Shown piece after piece: positions 35,937-45,539 of a stretch of 64,000 nt of DNA. A program made the position numbers and the translations under genes. The notes below the pieces were generated by a model. It was not told the DNA's origin and ran no database searches. It saw nothing but the letters and a program-made list of their open reading frames with translations. The DNA is from Bacteroidaceae bacterium (GTDB lineage: Bacteria; Bacteroidota; Bacteroidia; Bacteroidales; Bacteroidaceae): contig JAFUYT010000028.1 of NCBI GenBank assembly GCA_017470425.1, forward strand, positions 49,855-113,854, given 5' to 3'. How positions within the stretch are numbered: position 1 is the stretch's first letter; every line of letters starts with the position of its first letter.

Positions 35937-37568
35937 CTACTTGACCATCTGCAGACGCAGTGTGCCAACGAAACGGGCGTTCTTGCCCATCTGGTTATCA
36001 GGGACGGTGATGCCATCCGCATTGCGCAGCAGCTGGGGGCTGGCAAAATAGGTATGGCTGTGGCCGCCAATGACGAGGTCAATACCGCGGGTGGCGGGGA
36101 TGAGTTCCTCATCGGAGACGCCGGCAATGTTCCAGCCGAGGTGGGAGAGACAGATGACGAGGTCGCACTTCTCTACGCCCTTCAGGTAGTCAGCAACGGG
36201 CTGTGCAGCGGCGATGGGGTCTGTGTAGCGAACACCCTCACAGGTGTGGGCGGCGACGAGACCCTCGAGCTGCGGCGAGACACCGAGGACGCCGATCTTC
36301 ATGCCCGCGCGCTTAATAATAATGTACGGGCGCACGAGACCTTCAACGGGGGTGCCCGTGAAGTCGTAGTTGCAACATACGATGGGGAAGCGGGCCTGCC
36401 GGAAGATACGCGCCATGTTGTCGAGACCAAAATCGAACTCGTGGTTGCCGATGGTGGCGGCGTCATAACCTATGATATTCATCAGGCCGACCTCTACGTC
36501 GCCGTGGTAGAGACTGTAATAGGCGGAGCCCTGTGAGAAGTCACCGGCATCGAAGAGCAACAGGTTGGGATCCTGGCGACGGAGGTCTCTGAGGAGAGCT
36601 GCGCGGCGCAGGTAGCCGCCCTTGTCGGCCTGGGCGGTATCGGCAAGCAAGGGACTGAGGGGCTCAATGCAGGAGTGGGTGTCGTTGGTATGCACGATGA
36701 GGAGGGACTTCGTGCTCGAGTAGGCGTTGGCCTTGAGCTGGATGGGCTCGGTGGCGGGGCGGCCGATCTCTGTCTGGCGGACATTCTGCGGCGCCTGCCC
36801 CTCGGCGGTTTCTACGATGCGGCCCTCGATGCGTGCCGAGGCTTTCTTACCCATTTTATCGAGCAGCTGGAGATGGTTCATGAGGGTCTCTCGCACCAGC
36901 TCCTTCGTGTTGATGCGTTCGACGGAGTTGCGGAGGGAGTAGAGCTTGTCGTTGCCTTCGGCCAGATAGTCGAGGGTAGCGATGGTGTAGATGCTGTCCT
37001 CACGGATGGGCTGCCCGCCGATGGTGGCACTCTGCAGACGGCCGTCACGGGTGATGACGAGGCGCACGCTGGCGCTGACGCCCTCGCCGTGAACCGCAGC
37101 GATGTCGCGCATGAGGGCGGCCAAGTCGGGACCCTTGAGGCGAAGGATGGTGAAGAAGTTCTCAAAGGGGGAGATGGCGAGGATATCGCCACGCCGTACT
37201 ACGCCCTGGGGCATGGCGGCGCGGAGACCGCCGACGTTGCAGATGCCCAGGTCGGGATGGTAGCCGAGACGCTCGCCGGTGGCCACGAGGGCATCGGCGA
37301 CCCAGTTGCTGAGGAGGCTCTCGGGGCGCCCGCCGGTCATGTACTGCTCGCTCTGTCCGATATAGGGAGCACGCAGGCTATCAACCCCGGCGGTGAAAGG
37401 AGCGATGAAGTCCGCAGCGGCCGCCACGGGGGTGGCGTCAAGGGCGCGAGTGACCTCGATGCGGTGGGGGGTCACGCGCTGGAGTGTGTACTGTCCGCTC
37501 TTGCAGGCAGCAAAGAGCAGGGAGAAAAATAAAAGGATGAAAGGATGAAAGGATGAAAGCTTCTTCAT
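35937..37568 (-). CDS. Permuted 5'-nucleotidase: C-terminal domain fused ahead of a metallophosphoesterase domain
   Basis: This 543-residue lipoprotein has lipobox LLFAAC with lipid Cys22. Residues ~45-260 match the substrate-binding 5'-nucleotidase C-terminal domain (VADALVATGERLG, NVGGLRAAMPQG, SPFENFFTILRLKG). From ~283 comes the metal-binding phosphatase domain (LLIVHTNDTHSC, LLLFDAGDFSQGS, IGNHEFDFG, GGHSHT). The usual UshA order is the reverse. This fits fusion of two genes that are often adjacent lipoproteins in Bacteroidetes. It probably dephosphorylates nucleotides in the periplasm or at the surface. Confidence 0.9.
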   Translation of the reverse strand: MKKLSSFHPFILLFFSLLFAACKSGQYTLQRVTPHRIEVTRALDATPVAAAADFIAPFTAGVDSLRAPYIGQSEQYMTGGRPESLLSNWVADALVATGERLGYHPDLGICNVGGLRAAMPQGVVRRGDILAISPFENFFTILRLKGPDLAALMRDIAAVHGEGVSASVRLVITRDGRLQSATIGGQPIREDSIYTIATLDYLAEGNDKLYSLRNSVERINTKELVRETLMNHLQLLDKMGKKASARIEGRIVETAEGQAPQNVRQTEIGRPATEPIQLKANAYSSTKSLLIVHTNDTHSCIEPLSPLLADTAQADKGGYLRRAALLRDLRRQDPNLLLFDAGDFSQGSAYYSLYHGDVEVGLMNIIGYDAATIGNHEFDFGLDNMARIFRQARFPIVCCNYDFTGTPVEGLVRPYIIIKRAGMKIGVLGVSPQLEGLVAAHTCEGVRYTDPIAAAQPVADYLKGVEKCDLVICLSHLGWNIAGVSDEELIPATRGIDLVIGGHSHTYFASPQLLRNADGITVPDNQMGKNARFVGTLRLQMVK

Positions 37569-37672
37569 ATTCGTGAGGGATGAATGATGTCTTTTCAGGC
37601 TGTACGGGACCATTTTTCGGGGCAAAGATAGGCAAAAAGTCCTCTAACAGCAAAAAAAATGCCCATTTTCAA

Positions 37673-37702
37673 TTGTCCATTGTAAAATTATGCCTACCTT
37701 TG
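37673..37702 (+). promoter_or_regulatory. rplS promoter
   Basis: TTG at 37673-37675, a 19-bp spacer, then TACCTTTG at 37695-37702. The start near 37709 leaves an ~89-nt leader before the ATG at 37798. Confidence 0.75.
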
Positions 37703-37797
37703 CGCCCGCTTTCCGCTTGGGTCGCTGGCAGGATGAGAGAGTTCCCTGTTATGCCCTCGCTGGACCGACACAACAATTTAAACCCATTCTTACAACA

Positions 37798-38166
37798 ATG
37801 GCAGATCTCATTAAAATTGCTGAAGAAGCATTTGCTACGGGCAAGACCTACCCGAAGTTCAAGGCAGGCGACACCGTGACCGTGGCTTACAAAATTGTCG
37901 AGGGTAACAAGGAGCGTATCCAGTTGTACCGTGGCGTCTGCATCAAGATTAGCGGCCATGGCGACCAGAAGCGTTTCACGGTTCGCAAGATGAGCGGCAC
38001 CGTGGGCGTGGAGCGTATCTTCCCCATCACAAGCCCGAACATCGACAGCATCACCGTCAACAAGGTCGGTAAAGTGCGTCGCGCCAAGCTCTACTACCTC
38101 CGTGGCCTCACGGGCAAAAAAGCCCGCATCGCCGAGAAGAAGGTGGCAGCGCCCGCAGAGGCTTAA
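37798..38166 (+). CDS. rplS: Ribosomal protein L19
   Basis: This 122-residue large-subunit protein sits at the 30S-50S interface. It has [45 protein letters not shown] and [20 protein letters not shown], all canonical. ATG 37798 is chosen because it matches the family start and follows the promoter; the longer in-frame reading runs through the leader. It is monocistronic, with a terminator at 38189. Confidence 0.97.
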   Translation: MADLIKIAEEAFATGKTYPKFKAGDTVTVAYKIVEGNKERIQLYRGVCIKISGHGDQKRFTVRKMSGTVGVERIFPITSPNIDSITVNKVGKVRRAKLYYLRGLTGKKARIAEKKVAAPAEA

Positions 38167-38188
38167 CCCACAATTCCAGCAAGCGAAG

Positions 38189-38227
38189 AAGAGGATGTGT
38201 CGCACGACGCATCCTCTTTCTTTTTTT
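38189..38227 (+). terminator. rplS terminator
   Basis: Arms aagaggatg (38189-38197) and catcctctt (38210-38218), then tctttttttc. Confidence 0.85.
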
Positions 38228-38300
38228 CTCGAAAAACTATACGAACTTTACGCACTCAACCACGTTCTTGAACACGTCGTATCGCCGATTGATACCTTGC

Positions 38301-39005
38301 TTATTCAAAATAGAAGGAGAGGACGATCATGCTGGCGCGGCCGCGGTCCAGGCCATTGGTGAACTTCAGCAACGTCTGGTCGATCAGGTCGGAGCGGTCG
38401 TGAACGATGGCATCGCGCAGCCCGAAGCAGAACTTCAGTTCGGGGATGAGCTTGAAGTAGGGGAGGTAGATGTCGCAGCCCAAGGCAATCTCCAGGAAAC
38501 AGTCCAGGCGCTCCGTGAGCAGCGCGTTGTGCTTGCGCGCCGTCAGGTCAATGGCGGGTGCGGCACCGAGACTCACGTAGGGGCGGAAATTGTTGTGGCG
38601 CGGCGCCGCCACCTTCAGCAACAGCGGCAGCGTGATATAGGTGGATTTGATGTTCTGCGTGGAGTCGCGCCCCGAGAGCTGTTCGTGGAACACCACGTGC
38701 TTCTGCCCGAAGTGCAGCGTCGGCTGCACACGGAAGGAGAGCGTCTTCGTCAGCCGCAGCTCCCCCAGCACGCCCACGGTGAAGCCTGGCTGGTAGTTAT
38801 CCACCTCGGAGTACCACTGCTGCCCGCTCGCGGGGTCGATGTAGCCGTTGTTCTTCAAGTCCAGATCCATCATATTCAGGCCGACGAAGAAGCCATAGTG
38901 CAGCTGCCGGTTATCCAGATAGGGACGGTTCTGGATACGGGGCTCCTGCGCCGAGGCGGTGGCCGCGACGAGGACGAGGACGAGAAGGGTGAGCGCGCGT
39001 TTCAT
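38301..39005 (-). CDS. PorT-like outer-membrane beta-barrel protein
   Basis: This 234-residue protein has a signal peptide (ALTLLVLVLVAATASA-Q) and an aromatic, alternating beta-strand pattern ending in a Phe-Tyr-Phe (LSFYFE) barrel signature. The pattern (HYGFFVGLNMMDLDLKN..., PGFTVGVLGELRL...) resembles PorT, a type IX secretion component, and the wider PorT family. ATG 39005 gives the signal peptide; the longer in-frame start is upstream of it. The PorT assignment is by eye and not proven, but porQ in this window supports it. Confidence 0.75.
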   Translation of the reverse strand: MKRALTLLVLVLVAATASAQEPRIQNRPYLDNRQLHYGFFVGLNMMDLDLKNNGYIDPASGQQWYSEVDNYQPGFTVGVLGELRLTKTLSFRVQPTLHFGQKHVVFHEQLSGRDSTQNIKSTYITLPLLLKVAAPRHNNFRPYVSLGAAPAIDLTARKHNALLTERLDCFLEIALGCDIYLPYFKLIPELKFCFGLRDAIVHDRSDLIDQTLLKFTNGLDRGRASMIVLSFYFE

Positions 39006-39111
39006 CGCATATATAACGCACGGGAGGGCACTTTTATTGTGCCAGCGGAGCATCTGAGGGTGCGCGAGGTATAAAAAAAGATGCGCCGTGGCGAGAAAAT
39101 AAGTGATTTTC

Positions 39112-39142
39112 TTGCACATTCCCGTGGAAAACACTACTTTTG
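39112..39142 (+). promoter_or_regulatory. rimP-nusA-infB promoter
   Basis: TTG at 39112-39114, a 20-bp spacer, TACTTTTG at 39135-39142. The start near 39149 leaves an ~87-nt leader before rimP. Confidence 0.7.
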
Positions 39143-39235
39143 CAGCGCAAAAGACATGAAGCGAGGGGCCACCAAGGTTCTTCGCTTCGCGTTTCAAGAC
39201 AATCGTTCAACGAAAAAACGAGCAACAACATCAGC

Positions 39236-39703
39236 ATGATTGACAAAGCAAAAGTGCAAGCATTGGTTGAGCAATGGCTCGACGGCAAAGAGTACTTCAT
39301 GACAGACCTCACGGTGACGCCCGACGACTGCATCACCGTGGAGATCGATCAGGCCGAGGGCGTATGGATTGAGGACTGCGTGCAGCTCTCACGATTCATC
39401 GAGGAGCATCTCTCACGCGACGAGGAAGACTACGAGCTCGAGGTGGGAAGTGCAGGACTCGGACAGCCCTTCAAAGTGCTGCGCCAATGGCAGAACCATG
39501 TCGGCAAGCAGGTCGAGGTCATCACCGCCGACAGCCGCAAGCTCAAGGGCACCCTCCGCAAGGTGACGCCCGATGGCATCACCCTCACCGTGCGCCAGAA
39601 GGTTCAGTTAGAGGGCAAGAAGCGCCCCACGATGCAGGACGTGGACATCCAGCTCCCGATGTCCGAGGTGCGCAGTGGCCGATACATTATTGACTTTAAA
39701 TAA
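39236..39703 (+). CDS. rimP: Ribosome maturation factor RimP
   Basis: This 155-residue protein aids 30S subunit assembly. It shows the N-terminal domain with VWIEDCVQLSRFIEEHL, the YELEVGSAGLGQPF signature (normally EVSSPG) and an Sm-like C-terminal domain with GTLRKVTPDGITLTV. ATG 39236 is chosen over the longer in-frame start at 39140. It lies 15 nt before nusA, the usual rimP-nusA-infB order. Confidence 0.94.
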   Translation: MIDKAKVQALVEQWLDGKEYFMTDLTVTPDDCITVEIDQAEGVWIEDCVQLSRFIEEHLSRDEEDYELEVGSAGLGQPFKVLRQWQNHVGKQVEVITADSRKLKGTLRKVTPDGITLTVRQKVQLEGKKRPTMQDVDIQLPMSEVRSGRYIIDFK

Positions 39704-39718
39704 AAAAACAATACATAC

Positions 39719-41017
39719 ATGGCAAAGAAACAGAACAACGCACTCATTGACACTTTCGCAGAGTTCAAGGAGACAAAGAACATCGACCGCGCCACACTCG
39801 TGAGCGTGCTCGAAGAGAGCTTCCGCAACGTCATCGCCAAGATGCAGGGCACCGACGAGAACTACGACGTCATCGTCAACCCCGACAAGGGCGACTTCGA
39901 GATCTACCGCAACCGCACCGTCGTGCCCGACGATGAGGTCGCCGACCCCAATATGCAAATCTCACTCACCGAGGCACGCCAGATTGCCGACGACTATGAA
40001 GTCGGCGAGGATGTCTCCGAGCGCGTCGATTTCACCAAGTTCGGCCGCCGCGCCATCCTGACGCTCCGCCAGACCCTCGCCTCCCGCATCCTGGAGCTCG
40101 AGCACGACGCCCTCTACAACAAGTACAAGGACATGGTCGGCGAGATCATCTCTGCCGAGGTCTATCAGGTCTGGCACAAGGAAGTGCTCCTGCTCGACGA
40201 GGAAGGCAACGAGCTCCTCCTCCCCAAGAACGAGCAGATCCCCGGCGACTTCTTCCGCAAGGGCGAACCCGCGCGCGCCGTGGTAGCCCGCGTCGATAAC
40301 TCCACGGGCAACCCGAAGATCATCCTCTCCCGCACCAGCCCTGTCTTCCTGCAGCGCCTGCTCGAAGCCGAGGTGCCCGAGATCGCAGAGGGCGTCATCG
40401 CCATCCGCAAGATCGCCCGTGTGCCTGGCGAGCGCGCCAAGATTGCCGTTGAGAGCTTCGACGACCGCGTAGATCCCGTAGGAGCCTGCGTAGGTGTTCG
40501 CGGCAGCCGCGTCCACGGCATCGTGCGTGAACTGAAGGGCGAGAACCTCGACGTCATCCAGTGGACTGCTAACCCGCAGCTCCTCATCGCCCGTGCCCTC
40601 GGTCCCGCCGAGATCAACAGCATCAACCTCGATCAGGAGAGCAAGCACTGCGAGGTCTATCTCGATCCCGACCAGGTCAGCCTCGCCATCGGTAAGGGCG
40701 GTCTGAACATACGCCTGGCCTCCATGCTCACCGACACTGTCATCGACGTCTATCGTGAGGTCGCCGGCGGCGAGGAAGAGGAGCTCGAGGACGACATCTA
40801 CCTCGACGACTTCAAGGACGAGATCGACGAATGGGTCATCGAAGAGCTCAAGAAGAACGGATGGACCACTGCCCGCTCCGTGCTCGAAGCACCCCGCGAG
40901 ATGCTCGTCAAGAACGCCGACCTCGAGGAGGAGACCGTTGACGAGGTCCTCCGCATCCTCAAGGCCGAGTTCCCCGACGAGGAAGAGGAGGAGAATCAAG
41001 CTCCTGCGGAGAGTTGA
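39719..41017 (+). CDS. nusA: Transcription termination/antitermination factor NusA
   Basis: This 432-residue protein binds RNA polymerase and nascent RNA. It has the N-terminal domain (~1-125), an S1 domain (~130-200), KH domains with VGACVGVRGSRVHGI and LAIGKGGLNIRLA, and a short C-terminal acidic extension (DEEEEEN). Length is typical of Bacteroidetes NusA, which lacks the two C-terminal repeats of E. coli. It is followed by a palindromic spacer before infB. Confidence 0.96.
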   Translation: MAKKQNNALIDTFAEFKETKNIDRATLVSVLEESFRNVIAKMQGTDENYDVIVNPDKGDFEIYRNRTVVPDDEVADPNMQISLTEARQIADDYEVGEDVSERVDFTKFGRRAILTLRQTLASRILELEHDALYNKYKDMVGEIISAEVYQVWHKEVLLLDEEGNELLLPKNEQIPGDFFRKGEPARAVVARVDNSTGNPKIILSRTSPVFLQRLLEAEVPEIAEGVIAIRKIARVPGERAKIAVESFDDRVDPVGACVGVRGSRVHGIVRELKGENLDVIQWTANPQLLIARALGPAEINSINLDQESKHCEVYLDPDQVSLAIGKGGLNIRLASMLTDTVIDVYREVAGGEEEELEDDIYLDDFKDEIDEWVIEELKKNGWTTARSVLEAPREMLVKNADLEEETVDEVLRILKAEFPDEEEEENQAPAES

Positions 41018-41166
41018 TAATGTATAATGTATAATTGATAATGTATAATCGGCTGCGCGATGCATGGCAATGCCCAATGGCTTCTATGATGCTTTATACA
41101 TTATCAATTATACATCACCCTCAACACCGCGCAGCCTAATTATACATTATACATTATCAATTATCA
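41016..41166. repeat. Long AT-rich inverted-repeat element between nusA and infB
   Basis: Left arm 41016-41059 (gataatgtataatgt... ending cggctgcgcg) and right arm 41128-41166 (cgcgcagcc... tacattatc) are largely complementary. The ~68-nt centre carries a further tacattatcaattat motif. Arms are built from reiterated 'gataatgtataat' words. Such a spacer could form a very stable mRNA hairpin between two cotranscribed genes. Confidence 0.8.
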
Positions 41167-41179
41167 ATTCCTAACGCTT

Positions 41180-44104
41180 ATGCCAATAAGAATCAATAAA
41201 GTCACCAAAGAATTCTCGATCGGTCTGCAGACCCTGGTCGATCTCCTCGCCAAGAAAGGCTTTTCCGACGTCGAGGCCAACCCCAACGCCACCATCACCG
41301 ACGAGCAGTACGCCGTCGTGCAGGCCGAGTTCAACAAGGAAAAAGGCCGCGGCCTGCCCTACTCCTTCCAGCAGCCCGCCGCACAGCGGCTCCCCAAGGA
41401 GAAGAAGCAGACCATCGTGCTCACCGAGGACGGCGAAGCGCTTCCCATCACCGAGGTGAAGAAGCCCAAGTTCGTCGGCCACATCAACCTCGACAGCAAG
41501 GGCAACCCCGTCAGCGAGCCCACCAGCCAGTCCGCTCCCAAGCCCGCCAGCAAGCCGGCTCCCAAGCCTGCCGCCGTTCCCTCGGCGTCAGCCGAGGTCG
41601 AAAAGCCCGCCACTCAGCCCACCCCTGAGAAACCCGCCGCCGCAGTGCCCTCGGCATCAGCCGAGGGTGAAAAACCCGCCTCTCAGCCCGCCACCGAGCA
41701 GCCCGCTGCCGCCGTGCCCTCGGCATCAGCCGAGGGTGAAAAGCCCGCCTCACAGCCCGCCACCGAGCAGCCCGCTGCCGCCGTTCCCTCGGCATCAGCC
41801 GAGGTCGAAAAACCCGCCCGCCCGGCACAGCCCGAGCCCCGCAAGAAGAAGGGCGGCGTAGAGCTTGAGGAAGTCGATGGCGTCTATCGCGTCAAAGGCC
41901 CCACCGAGCCACCCCTCACCCTCAACATCAAGGGACATATCGACCTCGACGCGCTCAACCAGAGCACACGCCCCGCGCGCAGCAAGAAGCGCAAGAAGGG
42001 CGGCGACGCCAAGAAGAAAGGCGAGCGCGTAGATATCAACGCCGAGGCAGCTAAGCAGCAGAACCAGGGCGGAGGCCAGCAGAAGAAGAACAAGGGCGGC
42101 GGCAACAACCAGCCCCAGAACAACCAGCAGAACAAGGGCGAGGGCAAGCGCCGCAAGAAGAACCAGCCCAAGCAGGAACCCGTGCTCGTGGAGCAGAGCG
42201 AGGAAGAAGTCGCCAAGCAGGTCCGCGAGACCCTCGCACGCCTCACCGCCGGCAAGAACAAGGCACTCGGCAAGGGCGCCAAGTACCGCCGCGAGAAGCG
42301 CGAGAACATACGCGCCGGCATGGAGGCCGAACTCGAGCAGATGGAACAGGAAGCAAAGATCCTGAAGCTCACGGAGTTCGTCACCGCCAACGAGCTCGCA
42401 TCGATGATGAACGTGCCTGTCACACAGGTCATCGGCACGTGCATGAGCCTCGGCGTCATGGTCAGCATCAACCAGCGCATGGACAAGGAGACGATCGACC
42501 TCGTGGCCGATGAATTTGGTTTCCAGACAGAGTATGTCAGCGCCGATGTCAGCGAAGCCGTGCAGGAAGCCGAGGACGACGAGGCAGACCTCGTGCCCCG
42601 CGCGCCCATCGTCACCGTCATGGGCCACGTCGATCACGGTAAGACATCGCTCCTCGACTACATCCGCAAGACCAACGTCATCGCCGGTGAGGCGGGCGGC
42701 ATCACGCAGCACATCGGTGCCTACAACGTACGCCTCGACGACGGCCGCCACATCACCTTCCTCGACACCCCTGGTCACGAGGCGTTCACCGCCATGCGTG
42801 CCCGCGGTGCACAGGTGACCGATATCGCCATCATCATCATCGCGGCCGACGACGACATCATGCCCCAGACAAAGGAGGCCATCAACCACGCCGTCGCCGC
42901 TGGCGTGCCCATCGTCTTCGCTATCAACAAGATCGATAAACCCGCCGCCAACCCCGAAAAGATCAAGGAACATCTCGCACAGATGAACTTCCTCGTCGAG
43001 GACTGGGGCGGCAAGTACCAGAGCCAGGACATCAGCGCCAAGAAGGGCATCGGCGTGCCCGAGCTGATGGAGAAGGTGCTCCTCGAAGCCGAGATGCTCG
43101 ACCTGAAGGCCAACCCCAACCGTAAGGCCACAGGCTCCATCATCGAGTCGTCGCTGGACAAGGGCCGCGGCTACGTCGCCACCCTCCTCTGCTCCAACGG
43201 CACGCTGAAGATGGGCGACATCCTCCTCGCAGGCACCAACTACGGACGCATCAAGGCCATGTTCAACGAGCGCGGCCAGCGCGTCAAGGAGATCGGTCCC
43301 GCTGAGGCAGCCACCGTCCTCGGCCTCAACGGCGCCCCGCAGGCCGGCGACACCTTCCACGTCATGGACAGCGACCAGGAAGCCCGCGAGATAGCCTCGA
43401 AGCGCGAGCAGCTGCAGCGCGAGCAGGGCATCCGCACGCAGCACCACCTCACCCTCGACGAGATCGGCCGCCGCATCGAGCAGGGTGGCTTCCAGGAGTT
43501 GAACGTCATCGTCAAGGGCGACGTCGATGGCTCCATCGAAGCGCTCTCCGACTCGCTCATCAAGCTCTCCACCGAGAAGATTGCCGTCAATGTCATCCAC
43601 AAGGCCGTCGGCCAGATCTCCGAGAACGATGTCTCGCTGGCCGCCGCTTCGGATGCCATCATCGTCGCCTTCCAGGTGCGCCCCTCTGCCCAGGCCCGCA
43701 AGGCCGCCGAGCAGCAGGGCGTCGAGATCCGCACCTACAGCATCATCTACGACGCCATCGAGGAAGTCAAGGAAGCCATGGAAGGGATGCTCGCTCCCGA
43801 GCTCAAGGAGGAAATCACCGCACAGCTCGAGGTCCGTCAGGTCTTCCACATCTCCAAGGTCGGCACCGTGGCTGGCGCCTACGTCATCGACGGTAAGGTC
43901 AGCCGCTCCAACAAGGCACGTGTCATCCGCGACGGCATCGTCATCCACACCGGACAGATCGACGCTCTGAAGCGCTTCAAGGACGATGTCAAGGAGGTCT
44001 CCACCAACTTCGAGTGCGGTATCTCCCTCGTGAACTACAGCGACATCCGCGAAGGCGACACCATCGAGACCTTCCAGGAAGTGGAGATTAAAGCAAAGCT
44101 TTAA
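41180..44104 (+). CDS. infB: Translation initiation factor IF-2
   Basis: This 974-residue GTPase positions initiator tRNA. The N-terminal IF2-N part (~1-60) is followed by a long disordered region. The latter has four copies of a ~23-residue repeat (~125-215, with [16 protein letters not shown]) at an exact 69-bp period, then lysine/glutamine-rich tracts. The G domain opens with [19 protein letters not shown] near residue 476 and has DTPGHEAF and [12 protein letters not shown]-terminal domains complete it. Each DNA repeat contains the palindrome ccctcggc-NNNN-gccgagg. Confidence 0.97.
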   Translation: MPIRINKVTKEFSIGLQTLVDLLAKKGFSDVEANPNATITDEQYAVVQAEFNKEKGRGLPYSFQQPAAQRLPKEKKQTIVLTEDGEALPITEVKKPKFVGHINLDSKGNPVSEPTSQSAPKPASKPAPKPAAVPSASAEVEKPATQPTPEKPAAAVPSASAEGEKPASQPATEQPAAAVPSASAEGEKPASQPATEQPAAAVPSASAEVEKPARPAQPEPRKKKGGVELEEVDGVYRVKGPTEPPLTLNIKGHIDLDALNQSTRPARSKKRKKGGDAKKKGERVDINAEAAKQQNQGGGQQKKNKGGGNNQPQNNQQNKGEGKRRKKNQPKQEPVLVEQSEEEVAKQVRETLARLTAGKNKALGKGAKYRREKRENIRAGMEAELEQMEQEAKILKLTEFVTANELASMMNVPVTQVIGTCMSLGVMVSINQRMDKETIDLVADEFGFQTEYVSADVSEAVQEAEDDEADLVPRAPIVTVMGHVDHGKTSLLDYIRKTNVIAGEAGGITQHIGAYNVRLDDGRHITFLDTPGHEAFTAMRARGAQVTDIAIIIIAADDDIMPQTKEAINHAVAAGVPIVFAINKIDKPAANPEKIKEHLAQMNFLVEDWGGKYQSQDISAKKGIGVPELMEKVLLEAEMLDLKANPNRKATGSIIESSLDKGRGYVATLLCSNGTLKMGDILLAGTNYGRIKAMFNERGQRVKEIGPAEAATVLGLNGAPQAGDTFHVMDSDQEAREIASKREQLQREQGIRTQHHLTLDEIGRRIEQGGFQELNVIVKGDVDGSIEALSDSLIKLSTEKIAVNVIHKAVGQISENDVSLAAASDAIIVAFQVRPSAQARKAAEQQGVEIRTYSIIYDAIEEVKEAMEGMLAPELKEEITAQLEVRQVFHISKVGTVAGAYVIDGKVSRSNKARVIRDGIVIHTGQIDALKRFKDDVKEVSTNFECGISLVNYSDIREGDTIETFQEVEIKAKL
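41579..41820. repeat. 69-bp tandem repeat with internal palindromes in infB
   Basis: The palindrome ccctcggc...gccgagg begins at 41579, 41648, 41717 and 41786, exactly 69 bp apart. Repeat number could vary between strains. Confidence 0.85.
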
Positions 44105-44107
44105 ACA

Positions 44108-44220
44108 ATGCATAATGCATAATTCACAATTCATAATTGGCTGGCGCATAGATACCAATGCATGAGCTACCAATCATTGTGAATTATGAATTATGAATTG
44201 TGAATTATGAATTATGAATT
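44108..44220. repeat. AT-rich inverted-repeat element between infB and cvpA
   Basis: Left arm 44108-44140 (atgcataatgcataatt...) and right arm 44172-44220 (gaattatgaattatg...) are complementary over most of their length, built from 'gaattatgaattatg' words. Same grammar as 41016-41166 but different words. Confidence 0.8.
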
Positions 44221-44226
44221 AAAAAA

Positions 44227-44727
44227 GTGAACGGCTTCGACATCGTCTTTCTGCTCGTGCTCCTCATGAGCGCCTGGAAAGGCTGGACAAACGGCCTGCT
44301 GAAGGAGATTCTCGGCCTCATCGGCGTCTTCGCAGGACTCTACGTAGCTCATCTGCTCTACGAGCAGGTGGGCTATCAGCTTGCGCCGCACATCGGCGCA
44401 GAGCCGCTCGTGGCCAACATCCTCGCCTTCATGCTCCTTTGGATGGGCGTGCCCATCCTCCTTGGACTCCTCGGCTCCCTGCTCACAAAGTTCCTCAAGC
44501 TCGTAGGTCTCGATGCCGTCAACAGCCTCGGCGGAGCCATCGTCAGCCTCGTGAAATACACCCTCCTGCTCGGCATCCTCTGCAACGTCCTCGCCATCAC
44601 GCACCTCGTCAGCGACGAGGCCCAGGCCACCTCTTCCCTCTTCCAACCCCTGAGGCAAACGACCTCCATCGCCTTCGACCTGGCGCGGCAGCAATGGAAG
44701 GGCAGCAGCCTGAGCAATCCCGATTAG
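44227..44727 (+). CDS. CvpA-family membrane protein
   Basis: This 166-residue protein has four predicted helices with GFDIVFLLVLLMSAWKGWTNGLLKEILGL-type N terminus (a hallmark of CvpA). The family is associated with colicin V export and envelope homeostasis in proteobacteria; the role here is unknown. GTG at 44227 is the only start in frame near the spacer. It is close to a radical SAM gene downstream. Confidence 0.85.
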   Translation: MNGFDIVFLLVLLMSAWKGWTNGLLKEILGLIGVFAGLYVAHLLYEQVGYQLAPHIGAEPLVANILAFMLLWMGVPILLGLLGSLLTKFLKLVGLDAVNSLGGAIVSLVKYTLLLGILCNVLAITHLVSDEAQATSSLFQPLRQTTSIAFDLARQQWKGSSLSNPD

Positions 44728-44745
44728 CTTTCTCTCCTCACGCAC

Positions 44746-45525
44746 ATGTCAACCGTCATCTACCCCTCCCCCATCTTCGGTCCCGTCCACAGCCGCCGCT
44801 TAGGCGTCTCGCTCGGCATCAACCTCCTGCCGGCCGACGGCAAGGTATGCTCCTTCGACTGCATCTACTGCGAGTGCGGCCTCAACGCCGAGCGCCGCCC
44901 CAAAGGTAAGATGCCCACGCGCGAGGAGGTGCGCGCCGCCCTGGAAGCACGCCTGCAGCAGATGGCCGCCGAGGGACCGCGCCCCGACGTGCTGACCTTT
45001 GCCGGCAACGGGGAGCCTACCCTCCACCCCGACTTCCGGGGTATTATAGAGGACACGCGTGCGCTGCGCGACCGCTACTGCCCCGAGGCGCGCATCAGCG
45101 TCCTCAGCAACGCCACCCGCATCCTGCGGCCCGACGTCTTTGCGGCTCTCTGCCGCGTTGATAACAACATCCTGAAGCTGGACACCGTCGATGATGCCTA
45201 CATCCGCACCGTCGATCGCCCCACGGGACCCTACATCGCCAGCGCCATCGTCGATGGGCTTATCCGCTTCCGCGGCAACTGCATTATCCAGACGGTGTTC
45301 CTCACAGGCACGGATGCCGAAGGACGCGACGTGGATAACACGTCGGAGCACTTCGTGGAACCATGGCTGAAAGCCTTGAAGGTCATCGGTCCCGAGCGCG
45401 TCATGATCTACACCATCGACCGCGAGACGCCCGTCAGCACCCTCCGCAAGGCCGCTCCCGCGACCCTCGATGCCATTGCATCACGCGTGGAGGCGCTCGG
45501 CATCCCCTGTAGCGTAGCCTACTAA
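44746..45525 (+). CDS. Radical SAM protein
   Basis: This 259-residue protein has the Fe-S triad CSFDCIYCEC (CxxxCxxC) near residues 35-44, the family SAM-binding GNGEPTLHPDF and a later conserved MIYTIDR. No extra C-terminal cluster motif is seen. It belongs to the short radical SAM group typified by MoaA-like and activating enzymes, but the reaction is not apparent. It lies 18 nt after cvpA. Confidence 0.88.
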   Translation: MSTVIYPSPIFGPVHSRRLGVSLGINLLPADGKVCSFDCIYCECGLNAERRPKGKMPTREEVRAALEARLQQMAAEGPRPDVLTFAGNGEPTLHPDFRGIIEDTRALRDRYCPEARISVLSNATRILRPDVFAALCRVDNNILKLDTVDDAYIRTVDRPTGPYIASAIVDGLIRFRGNCIIQTVFLTGTDAEGRDVDNTSEHFVEPWLKALKVIGPERVMIYTIDRETPVSTLRKAAPATLDAIASRVEALGIPCSVAY

Positions 45526-45539
45526 GCCACGCTTCTCCC

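Noticed and set aside
41795-44173. A 792-codon minus-strand frame across infB
   Set aside because: It is composed of Leu/Val/Asp-rich antisense of IF-2 and has no signature; IF-2 is certain on the plus strand.
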